A stretch of 64,000 bases of DNA from Sipunculus nudus (taxonomy: Eukaryota > Annelida > Sipuncula > Golfingiida > Sipunculidae), in contig CM049307.1 in assembly GCA_026874595.1 (NCBI GenBank), positions 3,619,579 to 3,683,578 on the forward strand, read 5' to 3'. The translations under genes were made by a program, and so were the position numbers. The notes under the pieces were generated by a model. That model made no database searches. It saw only the letters and a program-made list of their open reading frames with translations, and was not told where the DNA came from. Shown here one piece after another: positions 23,901 through 31,860 of the stretch. Every line of letters begins with the position of its first letter. Positions within the stretch are counted from its first letter, which is position 1.

Positions 23901-26900
23901 AGGATGAAAACACCTGGGCTACCTGCAAAACAAAAATATATTATATACAGTCAAGCCCTCATGTTGTCATGTCTCCTGTACAGGCTTAAATTATGACAAT
24001 AAATGGGATGTGATATTATGTGGGCTTTAAACTTGTTGTCATATTAAGTCATATAAGAGGCCTTATTTCTTGCATGGTATTAAATATATGGACAATAAAC
24101 AGGAAGCAGAAAATTTTTGAACATTTATATAGCACAACGTACAGCACATCAAATTATGTTTATGGCCACCTCACAGTTTATTTTCTGCAATTTTGTGCCA
24201 GAGTAGCTGTGCCAGCTTCTTAAGTCACAATAACTGATGCAAGATGACTTGCCAGCAGAAAGTGATGTAGTGTCTGGGTCACAAGCTCAAATGTCTGGTT
24301 ATTGGTGGGGCAGATATAAAATTTATCAACTGGATAATTCTTAAGTCTTTCCTGATTGTTAGAAGAAATCTGTTATGTCTGGTTATTTTCCTGATATGTC
24401 AATTTAATGATTGAAACTTCTTTGATTGTTGTTATAATAGGACATTTCAAGGAGGGGACACCGGCAAGCAAATGAGGTTTCATGAAGAATTGAGTTTTGA
24501 TTGGATATCTCCTTCAACCTCCAGCTTTACATGGACGGACGGACGCCAGACAAAGAGTGATCGCTATTGCTCTGATGACTTTCAGTCAGCTGAGCTAAAA
24601 ATGCAATGATTAACCAGGTTTTTTAATATGGTAATTAGTTGATTGATTATAGGTGACTTGATGTGATTTTAACTGTGAACTGGTATCATTGCCAAGGGTT
24701 CCAAGCTTGACAATAGATGGGATTATGAGAGTATTTCATGATATTAAAAATGGTTTTGGATTTTAGATTTTGTGACAATAAACATGATTTTTCTATCAAT
24801 CAAAATGAAACTAAGTGGGCTTGACTTTACTAAATATTTATTATGGAAATTTATGTTGATAGTATATTAAGGTATATTTATTCTTATATTATAAAAAAAC
24901 ATATCATTATCATAATACATAATGCCCCTTGCCTACCAGCAAAAAATATATAAAATTATACACATTAAAAAAGATTTTAAATGCCATATATTTAAAATTT
25001 TCAGTATATGGAAACATGTCAATTATTTTAAAATGAAAAAGCTCAAATGTCAATCTTGCCCAATGAATGTACCCAACTTAATTGTATCTAAGTCATGTGT
25101 TAATTATCAGTTCCCTACATATTATACTTTTTGCCAGACTCACCTCTGTTGATGGTGTATTTTTTTTTGTCTACTGTGAGAATTTCGTAATTGGATGAAA
25201 TTTGTAAATTATGATCCACAAACCACCACCGGACCTGTGGAAAGAGAATAACAACATCAAAATCTCAAATGGCACTCGGGTGTCACAGCAAAGAGAAAAC
25301 TAGAACGGCTGCAAAAACAGATATATGTCCTCCCCCCATATTGGGCCATCCTGAAGCATAAGGGGTAACAAAATTGCACTCAAAACAATGATTTTAGAGT
25401 TCAGCAGATTTGACCTTGAAAATCAATGTCAAAATAACCATTTTTCGAACTCAGCAAGAACTGGTTTTTCAAATCTGAAGAAAAACGCATCAGTACTTCC
25501 AAAGTTATGGGGGTCACAATAATCCAAGAATTGTGCATCTGACCTTGAAGATCAACTTGGTTAAGGTCACCAGTACCTTTTCAGAGGACTTGATCAGTGG
25601 AAACAACTTTGTGTGTCAAATCTCAGGGAAAAATACACAATACTTCATAAGTTATTGTGTTCACAAGACAATAACTATAATTTAGATTATTTGACCTTTT
25701 TCTGGTCAAGGTCACTGGTTTTTTAACTCGTCAAAGAGCTTCGTTGAAACAAAATATATACCAAATTTTAGGAATAAATGTGAAATACTTCACAAGTTAT
25801 GGGGTTCACAAAAATTGAACATTTTGGCAGATTTTACCTTTAAGATGAAGGACATAGGGAGAGACATAATAATCCCACTGTACCGGCCTCTTATAAAGAT
25901 TAGTTAACATCAAATGTGTAATGGTCTTCCCTGGTCTATACACCACGTCTGCATTAAGTTTTGTGGAAATCAATAAAACAGTTCCTTTTTATAATCTTGC
26001 TAATTGATTTACAAATCAACAAACATTCAAGTTGGTGAAAACATTACCTCCTTGGCAGAGGCATTTTTCAAACAATGAATGTTAAAGTATCAGGTGCGGT
26101 ATGTCAATATAAGCCAGCCATTTTAACAGAATAACACAAAGGAACAATGTGCCTTCTTACTTATATTTATACACTACACAAAAGCTCATGTATATCACTG
26201 CATATATTGCACTGCATGATCATGACCTTATGCCTCAACACATGGAAGGAAACATGGAAAGATAAATTTACATTCATCATACATTATGTAGATTACAGAA
26301 ACATGGAAAGCTAAATTTAAGTTCATCATACAAAATGTAGATTACAGAAACATGGAAAGATAAATAAAGGTCCATCATACATTATGTAGATTACAGAAAC
26401 ATGGAAAGATAAATTAAGGTCCATCATACATTATGTAGATAACAGAAACATGGAAAGATGAATTAAGGTCCATCATACATTATGTAGATTAAAGAAACAT
26501 GGAAAGATGAATTAAGGTCCATCATACATTATGTAGATTAAAGAAACATGGAAAGATGAATTAAGGTCCATCATACATTATGTAGATTAAAGAAACATGG
26601 AAAGATGAATTAAGGTCCATCATACATTATGTAGATTACAGAAACATGGAAAGATGAATTAAGGTCCATCATACATTATGTAGATTACAGAAACATGGAA
26701 AGATGAATTAAGGTCCATCATACATTATGTAGATTAAAGAAACATGGAAAGATGAATTAAGGTCCATCATACATTATGCAGATTAAAGAAACATGGAAAG
26801 ATGAATTAAGGTCCATCATACATTATGTAGATTAAAGAAACATGGAAAGATGAATTAAGGTCCATCATACATTATGTAGATTACAGAAACATGGAAAGAT

Positions 26901-27668
26901 GAATTAAGGTCCATCATACATTATGTAGATTACAGAAACATGGAAAGATGAATTAAGGTCCATCATACATTATGTAGATTACAGAAACATGGAAAGATGA
27001 ATTAAGGTCCATCATACATTATGTAGATTACAGAAACATGGAAAGATAAATTTAGGTCCATCATACATTATGTAGATTACAGAAACATGGAAAGATAAAT
27101 TAAGGTCCATCATACATTCTGTAGATTACAGAAACATGGAAAGATTAATTAAGGTCCATCATACATTATGTAGATTACAAAAACATGGAAAGATAAATTA
27201 AGGTCCATCATACATTATGTAGATTAAAGAAATGTACACTTACTGTGTTGCTTCCTATATCTGTGGCTATACACTGGAGCTCTGCCATCTTACCTGGCTG
27301 TACCTGCCTTGTTGTCGGGTAGACACTTAATGAAGGATCACCTGTAGATGACAAAGGAATCATATACTTTACCACTGGATATAAAACAGCAAATCTGAAA
27401 GCTGCAAGTTGCATTAAATGGCACCAAAAAGTTCATTCTTACTTGACAATTATGTTATATTTATTAATACTGAATGGAGTTTGGGCAGGCATATAATGCA
27501 AGGTTAAGGGTTATAAATTTTCAGAGTCTAACACATTCTGAGTGTATATTATAAAATGACTTCGAAATTAAGTTACATATGATCAAAGAGGAAATATCAC
27601 ACACAGCACTTACCAGATCCATACCCAAGAACCAAGGTGATAATTACAAGGATTCCTCTTGTTGCCAT
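5794..27668 (-). CDS. Secreted Ig / DB-module / FN3 multidomain protein, 14 exons, 3' end not found
   Basis: Joining 14 segments with AG/GT borders gives an open frame of 539 codons: exons 27614-27668, 27244-27341, 25144-25234, 23803-23922, 23099-23149, 22676-22810, 20189-20344, 19502-19653, 13291-13426, 13029-13067, 11910-12041, 10813-10965, 7924-8078, 5794-5938. Product: signal peptide (1-18), one Ig domain (about 20-121), linker, DB1 (139-183), DB2 (184-235), FN3-1 (236-331), linker (332-344), DB3 (345-388), DB4 (389-439), FN3-2 (440-539), then more not seen. Module-border introns are phase 1, and both FN3 domains are split by a phase-0 intron at the same place. The layout resembles proteins annotated as Ig-like and fibronectin type-III domain-containing (C. 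elegans C25G4.10 type); that match is from memory, not a search. A secreted matrix or cell-surface role is inferred from the domains. No transmembrane segment is seen in this part. Confidence 0.85.
6370..7560. repeat. Degenerate tandem repeat (about 140 bp) rich in TCAAGGTCA, intron 13
   Basis: Five or more diverged units share a block like CAAATTTCAGGGAAAAATATG, then ACTTCACAAGTTATGG, then TTGACCTTGAAGATCAAGG. The same family recurs at 25,380-25,870 and in fragments near 37,780. No coding capacity. The rest of intron 13 (5939-6369 and 7561-7923) shows nothing recognisable. Confidence 0.7.
7924..8078 (-). CDS. Exon: FN3 domain 2, N-terminal half
   Basis: Acceptor CTTCAG, donor GTGGGT. It encodes AIPGPPTSVRVDPV, AVVSWAPPTKGSS and VTDYIVRYMEA: the FN3 A, B (core W) and C strands. 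Phase 1 in, phase 0 out, the same split position as FN3-1. Confidence 0.88.
8187..9335. repeat. 38-bp minisatellite, about 30 copies, intron 12
   Basis: The unit contains AATGCTGTCAAATCAATTC then TGGTGACAAGAATGTTAGT. Variants TCAATACAATTCGGG and TCAAATCAATTCTGG alternate in blocks, pointing to unequal exchange of multi-unit blocks. It begins about 110 bp upstream (in gene direction) of the FN3-2 exon. Confidence 0.95.
9405..9426. repeat. (CT)n microsatellite
   Basis: About eleven CT dinucleotides in a row. Confidence 0.95.
9440..9672. repeat. GC-rich block of CCCGCCCCGCA-type repeats
   Basis: About 230 bp of imperfect CCGCCCCGC motifs in otherwise AT-rich DNA. The left edge, TAGAGTCCTGCGCGGG, resembles termini seen in some hAT DNA transposons, but no matching inverted end was found nearby. 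The open frame across it is a composition artefact. The remaining intron 12 sequence, 9673-10812, shows no recognisable feature. Confidence 0.6.
10813..10965 (-). CDS. Exon: DB module 4
   Basis: 51 codons, phase 1-1. The acceptor ATCAG has a weak pyrimidine tract; the donor is GTGAGT. HTSCCHAQGVPRQCFPLC, then CLTFMPKIESC. A 22-bp minisatellite starts 18 nt upstream of its first base, where the branch point and pyrimidine tract should be. Confidence 0.87.
10983..11426. repeat. 22-bp minisatellite, about 20 copies, intron 11
   Basis: Unit TCAGATACATGTCCTCACAG plus GG, nearly perfect, with a C-to-T variant (TCATAGGG) in several copies. It lies 18 nt from the DB4 acceptor. All three frames stay open because of the repeat; these are not genes. 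The rest of the intron, to 11,909, has no visible feature. Confidence 0.95.
11910..12041 (-). CDS. Exon: DB module 3
   Basis: 44 codons, phase 1-1, acceptor ATACAG, donor GTAAGT. QCCKERGVSSSCQTAVCSG, then CFPDFEKVFTC: six cysteines in the DB spacing. Confidence 0.87.
12207..12826 (+). mobile_element. pogo/Tigger-like non-autonomous DNA transposon, intron 10
   Basis: The ends are imperfect inverted repeats: CAGCCGAGCGCCGTTCATCC at left against CAGTGGAGCGCTATTCATCT (reverse complement) at right, flanked by TA at both sides (12205-12206, 12827-12828), as pogo/Tc1 elements make. Inside on +, KQLTLAEHVDILHDSL resembles the N-terminal HTH start of pogo/CENP-B-type transposases. The reading frame stops at 12,565 and no catalytic domain is present, so it would be a deletion derivative. 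Confidence 0.6.
13029..13067 (-). CDS. Exon: 13-residue linker
   Basis: 39 nt, phase 1-1, acceptor CTTCAG, donor GTAAGT, encoding TNQAGTKGKALL. It separates FN3-1 from DB3. Its small size lowers certainty, but both splice sites are good and the frame stays open. Confidence 0.65.
13291..13426 (-). CDS. Exon: FN3 domain 1, C-terminal half
   Basis: Acceptor CGGCAG, donor GTCAGT. It encodes YSLTNLMAETKYHIHIIAFN and SIGSS: L..L...T.Y.I.I.A.N..G is the FN3 E-F-G signature. Phase 0 in, phase 1 out, joining exactly with the half at 19502-19653. Confidence 0.88.
13768..13820 (-). repeat. Split direct repeat B2
   Basis: 53 bp identical to 14009-14061 (starts GTTTTAACAAACTTACGTCA in + orientation). 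It forms the outer 3' end of the element. Confidence 0.92.
13920..14009 (-). repeat. Split direct repeat A2
   Basis: 90 bp matching 18239-18328 with a single A/G difference (GCGAGCATGG here, GCGAGCGTGG there). Confidence 0.93.
14010..14061 (-). repeat. Split direct repeat B1
   Basis: Directly adjoins A2 and is identical to B2. The A2/B1 junction is where the circularised ends of the element are expected to recombine. Confidence 0.92.
14247..15284 (-). pseudogene. Tyrosine recombinase, one in-frame stop
   Basis: The frame from ATG 15284 overlaps the end of the RT ORF by 88 nt in another frame. It holds an N-terminal SAM-like, core-binding region (LPLAWATSTLSTYNRFVSRL), then the catalytic domain: MDRPSDLA (first Arg), a TAA at 14694-14696, FRPSAATAA (Arg of the H-x-x-R box; the His position is Lys here) and IGRWKTQAVFQAHYVYP (G-R-W and the Tyr nucleophile). 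Sequence past the stop is in the same frame, so a single substitution would explain it. Role in the family: integration of the circular DNA intermediate. The long open frame upstream of 15284 is a shadow of RT. Confidence 0.85.
15197..17128 (-). CDS. Reverse transcriptase / RNase H of DIRS-order element
   Basis: 643 open codons. The RT core is at about residues 60-260: YRLITDLRFLNAY (about 99-111), LDIKSGFQH with the first catalytic Asp (139), LPFGYNGSPYYF (about 171-182), and AFVDDFLLM (202-210), the FVDD form of the YxDD box. RNase H is at about 363-480 with its four acidic residues: LVTDASSSGWG (D368), NYRELMAV (E400), LLSDNITT (D425) and ADGLSR (D475). A tail of about 160 residues follows. 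It copies the element RNA into DNA and removes the RNA strand. All catalytic positions are present and there is no stop, so it is potentially functional. Confidence 0.93.
   Translation of the reverse strand: MSAYFGMGLSEQLVNHIAEWERIASPTVVNWIREGVPLCFDNSIPPPQILSNKKFNLAESKFVDSEVQDLVKEGVIQKVGAIPHNVSPIGTVPKRQGKYRLITDLRFLNAYSVPPTFCNEDIREVINQIRPNDLLITLDIKSGFQHVPIAKKYHKFLGFKWRGKNYQWRCLPFGYNGSPYYFHKIIRCVVKTLREKGLRVVAFVDDFLLMCDPAHVHSDTECFLNVISSLGFRVNWAKSSLDPSTLKEFIGFVIDTNKGDGHVWIYVPKRRIHILKHDISRILRSGTATARVLARVAGQCISMCRVVLPGKLLLRNLYRLLKSRSTWQDKLVIDTGTMKDLQWWFNAMSSWNGRAIVHKQIQGQLVTDASSSGWGTHFQDSQAAGYWNHRMSQEHSNYRELMAVMMAILSLSQELANKHIQLLSDNITTVAYMNNLGGPQHKLTQLAKAIWAECADRNITVETKYIAGRDNSVADGLSRLSNKHEWSLHPQIFIVIDKMFGPHHVDRFASFATALLPNYNSLYKDPHTMAVDALAQNDWHDYNNFVNAPFSLLSRVVRIIKTQQADATVIAPFWPAQSWCRELRNMCIAPPLRIPNNRFAIRAPSSTAEPLRNRRWRLFAWPVSGKPRRYSLDYQTEQLNSCR
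17395..18199 (-). pseudogene. Gag of DIRS-order element, two frame changes
   Basis: ATG at 18199, 40 nt after A1, opens a coiled-coil-like stretch (LDFLIQKLDNLDAKVITIEQ). The frame shifts near 18,070 into an acidic Ser/Gly-rich part, then an alpha-helical block containing RSGRYIETALKWVAV. It shifts again near 17,700 into LQVQSNFDEGVAKFFRSLQY and a C-terminal RG-rich tail (GQIQRGRSRGQTGRRG), likely nucleic-acid binding. The SGRYIETALKW and FRSLQ features match the gag-like ORF1 of DIRS/Ngaro elements as I remember it. 17,129-17,394, between gag and RT, shows no feature. Confidence 0.75.
18239..18328 (-). repeat. Split direct repeat A1
   Basis: The outer 5' end of the element on -, matching A2 at 13920-14009 with one difference. 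Confidence 0.93.
18470..19510. repeat. Degenerate 42-bp tandem array, about 24 copies, touching the FN3-1 donor
   Basis: The unit in + orientation contains GTAACAAAGAGATGTGACTG, then ATTACATCTCACCTACACTG, then CT. On - each unit reads TTACAGCAGTGTAGGTGAG, matching the end of the exon and its donor (ACAGCAGT|GTAAGT). Copies are diverged by several bases, so the array is older than the 22-, 40- and 67-bp ones. Confidence 0.9.
19502..19653 (-). CDS. Exon: FN3 domain 1, N-terminal half
   Basis: Acceptor TTTCAG, donor GTAAGT. It encodes PSGPSSITLQWSRPLVNYNT and ITGYRIFYQ, the FN3 B strand with its core W and the C-strand Y-x-I-x-Y. Phase 1 in, phase 0 out; the partner exon is 6 kb away, past the retrotransposon. 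The last 8 nt and the donor resemble the unit of the adjoining 42-bp array. Confidence 0.88.
19654..20188 (-). other. Intron 7, no recognised feature
   Basis: AT-rich, no repeats or coding signal that I can identify. Confidence 0.6.
20189..20344 (-). CDS. Exon: DB module 2
   Basis: 52 codons, phase 1-1, acceptor TTTTAG type (ATTTAG), donor GTGAGT. HAPCCKRRGVADICLVYCMG fits the DB start (PCC..RGV...CL..C.G), with the later cysteines at GQC and ILC. It has the same six-cysteine framework as DB1, DB3 and DB4. Confidence 0.87.
20345..22675 (-). other. Intron 6, mostly unassigned sequence
   Basis: About 20,800-21,780 is somewhat GC-richer and contains AATAAA signals on + (for example TTCAATAAACTGGAC near 21,735). 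It could be an old retroposed piece, but I see no coding frame. Confidence 0.4.
21880..22300. repeat. Three tandem units of about 150 bp
   Basis: Repeated blocks TCTGTAATTCGATAGGTCTG, then GGTACCAATCATCCCTG, GAATTTGGGAAAGCTGC and TATGTTGTTGTTGAGTTA. No coding signal. Confidence 0.8.
22676..22810 (-). CDS. Exon: DB module 1
   Basis: 45 codons, phase 1-1, acceptor TTTCAG, donor GTAAGT. Six cysteines in the DB pattern: CC, KC, AC, DC, KC (DCCIKHKVSAKCQPAC at the start). The DB domain (Pfam DB, PF01682) is a small disulfide-rich module best known from nematode extracellular proteins; its function is unknown. Confidence 0.8.
22887..23126 (-). repeat. 6 x 40-bp array carrying the linker-exon end and splice donor
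   Basis: Exactly six 40-bp units, starting at 22887, 22927, 22967, 23007, 23047 and 23087. On - each holds ACCATGC(C/T)AGCAATGC, then AAATGTAACAG|GTATGTG, i.e. 29 nt of exon plus the donor. The three units nearest the exon carry its exact variant; the three distal ones share two other bases. 40 is not a multiple of 3. Confidence 0.95.
23099..23149 (-). CDS. Exon: 17-residue linker
   Basis: A 51-nt phase 1-1 exon between Ig and DB1, Met/Thr/Pro-rich, with one N-glycosylation sequon (NVT). Acceptor TTGTAG, donor GTATGT. Its 3' 29 nt plus the donor are repeated five more times downstream in a 40-bp array. Being phase 1-1, it could be skipped without a frame change. Confidence 0.75.
23803..23922 (-). 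CDS. Exon: Ig domain, last part (DxGxYxC)
   Basis: Acceptor TTGCAG, donor GTAATT (weaker than the others). It encodes FILRINNVDGNDQGHYKCDV; D98, Y102 and C104 are the classic Ig F-strand motif, pairing with C42 upstream. The G strand SVKLSIE ends the domain. Phase 1 in and out. Confidence 0.87.
23947..24833. mobile_element. Possible MITE with CAGTCAAGCCC ends, intron 3
   Basis: Left TACAGTCAAGCCCTCATG and right (reverse complement) TAAAGTCAAGCCCACTTAG form imperfect inverted ends about 885 bp apart. No transposase is seen. A repeat terminus ending TCAGCTGAGCTAAAA (about 24,596) preceded by GGACGGACGG lies inside, apparently a nested fragment. The rest of intron 3 (24,834-25,143) is plain AT-rich DNA. 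Confidence 0.4.
25144..25234 (-). CDS. Exon: Ig domain, middle (VRWW core)
   Basis: Acceptor CCACAG, donor GTGAGT. It encodes VRWWFVDHNLQISSNYEIL and on to a lysine-rich turn; W54 or W55 is the Ig core tryptophan. Phase 0 in, phase 1 out. Confidence 0.85.
25300..25870. repeat. Diverged copy of the TCAAGGTCA repeat family, intron 2
   Basis: Shares TTTGACCTTGAAGATCAA, CTTCACAAGTTATGGGG and related blocks with 6,370-7,560. Non-coding. 25,871-26,240 beyond it is unassigned. Confidence 0.6.
26245..27232. repeat. 48-bp minisatellite, about 20 copies, intron 2
   Basis: Unit AGAAACATGGAAAGATGAAT, then TAAGGTCCATCATACATTAT, then GTAGATTA. The central copies are nearly identical and the edges diverged (AAATTTA, AAATAAA variants), typical of array turnover. 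It ends about 10 nt from the Ig exon donor. Confidence 0.95.
27244..27341 (-). CDS. Exon: Ig domain, first part
   Basis: Acceptor CTACAG, donor GTAAGT. It encodes the A-B strands of an Ig fold: LSVYPTTRQVQPGKMAELQC, with C42 the first Ig cysteine. Phase 1 in, phase 0 out. A 48-bp minisatellite begins only about 10 nt past its donor. Confidence 0.85.
27614..27668 (-). CDS. Exon: start codon and signal peptide
   Basis: ATG at 27668 begins MATRGILVIITLVLGYGSG: a basic n-region, a hydrophobic core and small residues for cleavage, so the product enters the secretory path. The exon ends G|GTAAGT (donor 27612-27613), phase 1. Upstream on -, TTACAG at 27714-27719 is a good acceptor, so the exon probably starts at 27713 with 45 nt of 5' UTR, and at least one non-coding exon should lie further right. 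Confidence 0.85.
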
Positions 27669-27862
27669 GGTTTTCCCTGCCTGGAGATCTTATCTTGCTG
27701 ATGGGCTGTGACTCTGTAATTAGAGGTTATATTACATGTAGAGAATTGACATTAACAGGGAATTTCTGCTGCATATGTAATATCATTCATTTTCACCTGA
27801 GCATGTGTATGCTGCCTCTATGGAAAATCCAATGAACTCTACAAGGAATACTGTGAATTCAT

Positions 27863-28867
27863 GCAGATAATATCACAAAACTTACAAGGCTCAAGTTTTT
27901 AATGCTTATTTCTTATATTATTTCATAATGCAGATAATATCACAAAACTTACAAGGCTCAAGTTTTTAAGGCTTATTTCTTATATTATTTCATAATGCAG
28001 ATAATATCACAAAACTTACAAGGCTCAAGTTTTTAAGGCTTATTTCTTATATTATTTCATAATGCAGATAATATCACAAAACTTACAAGGCTTAAGTTTT
28101 TAAGGCTTATTTCTTATATTATTTCATAATGCAGATAATATCACAAAACTTACAAGGCTCAAGTTTTTAAGGCTTATTTCTTATATTATTTCATAATGCA
28201 GATAATATCACAAAACTTACAAGGCTCAAGTTTTTAATGCTTATTTCTTATATTATTTCATAATGCAGATAATATCACAAAACTTACAAGGCTCAAGTTT
28301 TTAATGCTTATTTCTTATATTATTTCATAATGCAGATAATATCACAAAACTTACAAGGCTCAAGTTTTTAATGCTTATTTCTTATATTATTTCATAATGC
28401 AGATAATATCACAAAACTTACAAGGCTCAAGTTTTTAATGCTTATTTCTTATATTATTTCATAATGCAGATAATATCACAAAACTTACAAGGCTCAAGTT
28501 TTTAATGCTTATTTCTTATATTATTTCATAATGCAGATAATATCACAAAACTTACAAGGCTCAAGTTTTTAATGCTTATTTCTTATATTATTTCATAATG
28601 CAGATAATATCACAAAACTTACAAGGCTCAAGTTTTTAATGCTTATTTCTTATATTATTTCATAATGCAGATAATATCACAAAACTTACAAGGCTCAAGT
28701 TTTTAATGCTTATTTCTTATATTATTTCATAATGCAGATAATATCACAAAACTTACAAGGCTCAAGTTTTTAATGCTTATTTCTTATATTATTTCATAAT
28801 GCAGATAATATCACAAAACTTACAAGGCTCAAGTTTTTAATGCTTATTTCTTATATTATTTCATAAT
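27863..28867. repeat. 15 x 67-bp array upstream of the start-codon exon
   Basis: Fifteen near-identical 67-bp units starting GCAGATAATATCACAAAACT; the only evident variation is AATGC/AAGGC and one C/T. On - every unit has CTTGAGCCTTGTAAGTTTTG, a perfect GTAAGT donor. It lies 195 bp upstream of the ATG, in the first intron or overlapping a non-coding exon. Confidence 0.95.
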
Positions 28868-30008
28868 TCCTTCAATAAATGATTCAGTATTAGGGTTCAG
28901 GGTACTGAATATTCACATCAAAAGTATGAAACTTCATCAATGATGAAAAATCTACATTTGTATACTGCAAAATCAAGTAATTTATAACATGACAGCTGTG
29001 TAGCATGAAAATTCCTGTTCTTTCAATAAATTCAATTGCTTTACTTGGAAGTCTAGTATAAACACATGATCTTGTTCATGGTACTGGTCTTAAAAGAAAG
29101 CTGAATTTGGTCGTGGATGGCGCACATATACTCTTCCACACAGACAAATGTCATTTTTAAGCAGGTAATAATCTAGAAATATTTGGATCTAGATATTAAA
29201 ATGGCTGAACCAAATTGAATTTTGTCCATCTTTCAAGATCATGGAAACCCCAGTGATTTCAAAATGAAGATCTGTTAAAATAAATAATGCAAAAAATTCC
29301 TGCACATTAAATTACCAGGCATATCTGATTCAAGTGTAATCCAATGAAAGGATATTATATGTATTAAAACACAAAGTTAATGACCTTATATTTAGTTTGG
29401 GTTTATTCTTTTCATGTCCCTTTATTTCTTCAAACAAATTCTGCAGATTCCAATTTATATTTACATATACCACATGCAGCCTCTCCCAGGCCGGGTCCAG
29501 TCTAATAACATTACATGCTAAGATGAACAGGAAATACTTAGAACAATGAGCCAATTTCTGAAATTAATGTTAGTTTGACAACACCAGCTCCTTCGGTGAA
29601 AAAACCTAGAAGTTATACATAACAAACCACCTCCAGCATCAAACAAAACTAGAATTACATGATACACATCAGCAACACTGCTTTAAAGTGTGAGACAGCC
29701 TACACAGATACCGGAGTCCTTACATACATGTGTATGTTACAGATATCTAGATGGTCATCAGATCCACAGTCAACAAAAGAGTTCCCATATGCAATCTAAA
29801 CAATAATATGAACCATGGTCATAAATATGCACAGATACAGAGTCTTGCACCACAAACACCTGGGTTTGCACTTTCTACCACTGTATAACAAGTCTACATT
29901 CTCAGTGTCATGGATTGTCAGTGCCTGTGCAGTTTATCTTGTACTTGTACTTGGTGATGTTATAACTAATAATGTTACTAAACCAACATAACTATACATA
30001 ATCTGAAA
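28868..30008. other. No recognised feature
   Basis: AT-rich sequence upstream of the gene. No repeat match within the window and no coding signal. Confidence 0.6.
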
Positions 30009-30530
30009 CAAGGGACCCATGGGTCACGGTGCTCAGCTGATCATGATTGGACTATAAATGTATCACCATTGTTATACTATATTGAGTAGAAAAATCTTAT
30101 GAATATCATGGTCATGTTGGGCTTTTATAAAGGAATATAATGTAATATGTGAGTAAATGATATATGAAATAATCTGACTGATGGATTAATATGGAGTAAA
30201 ATATGGTGGTTTATTTTTTATTTTTTTGGGAGGGGTCGAAAAAAATTTATTTGAGCAAATATGAATGCAATGACAGTATACTAAGCAGTGGTATAATGAT
30301 GATAAGGCTATTGGTTGAAGGATCTATAGTGTATGGAAAACTGCAAGCTTTCAATTTGACAGATACAAGGTTATGATTAACTATGCTGATGAGGGGATTT
30401 ATGAATTTGTGACTGTATGACATGATATCTTGACAAGATCGGTCTTGACAAGGTACATTATTTTGATGACCCTCACGTCTACATATTACACAATATTGAC
30501 ATAATTTCTGGCATGTACATAGGTACCTAT
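30009..30530 (+). repeat. CAAGGGACCC-family copy, diverged or truncated
   Basis: Starts CAAGGGACCCATGGGTCAC then GGTGCTCAGCTGA. It later contains ACATAATTTCTGGCATGTAC, found inside the longer copies. No clear end. 30,531-31,340 holds nothing recognised. Confidence 0.55.
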
Positions 30531-31340
30531 GGACAAATGGTCAACATTACTGAACCACCTAGAAGGTTAAAATATTAAAAATATGATGAAATGTAGATAA
30601 AGTTTGAGAGGAAGAGGTAATTTGGGCCATGGTTCGTTTATATGATTGAAGAAAATGTTGCAAATAATATTTGAGATCTGACCACGCCTTTCCATTACTT
30701 ACATTTTTGATAAACTGTTGACAGTTCAACAATTTACACATTTGTCTGATGAAATCCAATTTATTTGGTAAACCTTTTTTATCAATTTTATGATATGTAT
30801 ACAGTTGCCATAACGTCCCCACTCCACAGGTGCAATGACTTGATGGGGGGGGGTGGGTTGTGTTATGATCAGAGTTACAACGCCTCTGTCTCTCTGCAGA
30901 TATTTTCTTTAATTATTAAATTTTATGCTATAGCCAAAGAACTATTGTTCACAGTGCCAAGGAGCAAAGCCTCAGTGGGATGAAGAAGGGGATGGTGAGA
31001 GTTACAACTCCCTTGCATATACATACAGGATATGAAATTTAATTCAACAGTGCTTATAAAAAAAAGTTTATTCATGAACATTAAATATTTAAAACAGACA
31101 GAAAGATGGAGAAACAAAGCAAATCATTTTTTTCCCCATTCTACTGAGCCAATAAAAAATTAACAATATTTTCATTTATTCCTTTTTTTTATAACATAAT
31201 TTTTATCCAGGTTTACGAATGTTACTATAAATTTACAGTATAACATACATGTGATTGTGAATATTTCAGTTGATTCACATTTCTAAATTGCATCAACATT
31301 TATAGCTAATGTATCTAGTTTATAGTACCTGTCAACAGAA

Positions 31341-31394
31341 TGGGATGGAGGGAGGGAGGCAATAAGGGTAAGAGAGAGAGAGAGAGAGATTGAA

Positions 31395-31425
<31 letters not shown>

Positions 31426-31433
31426 AAGCAGAG

Positions 31434-31497
<64 letters not shown>

Positions 31498-31516
31498 AAG
31501 AGAGAGCTGGACTACC

Positions 31517-31551
<35 letters not shown>

Positions 31552-31860
31552 GAGAGAGAGAAAGAGGCTCTCTGGTAATTACTGCCTGACCCAGCCTGAC
31601 CCAGACACTCACAGTGGCAGTAGGTCAGACCTGAATGTTATGTAACTGCCCAGTACACTGCATTTATACTGACCTGATGTAAACAATGAAGACTTGGTAC
31701 CTGGAAACTTGAATAAAATCTACAGTTTTTGATCAATTGGTTTCAAATTTCAGATTTTAACAGATGAAATGCTAATGTGTACATGCTGTGAAAATTAAAT
31801 CCACAGCACTAACAGGAAAAATTTAAATATTTTTAATTTTTTAAATGGTATCAGGAAAAA
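31341..31860. repeat. Repeat module with (AG)n microsatellite
   Basis: TGTCAACAGAATGGGATGGA, then AG-rich tract (31370-31567) and GAAAGAGGCTCTCTGGTAAT; the same order recurs at 59,855-59,960. Downstream, CTTGAATAAAATCTACAGTT, as in the CAAGGGACCC family. The AG tract gives spurious open frames on both strands. Confidence 0.8.

Noticed and set aside
31283-31612. Ser/Leu-rich and Arg/Glu-rich open frames
   Set aside because: Produced by the (AG)n tract on both strands.
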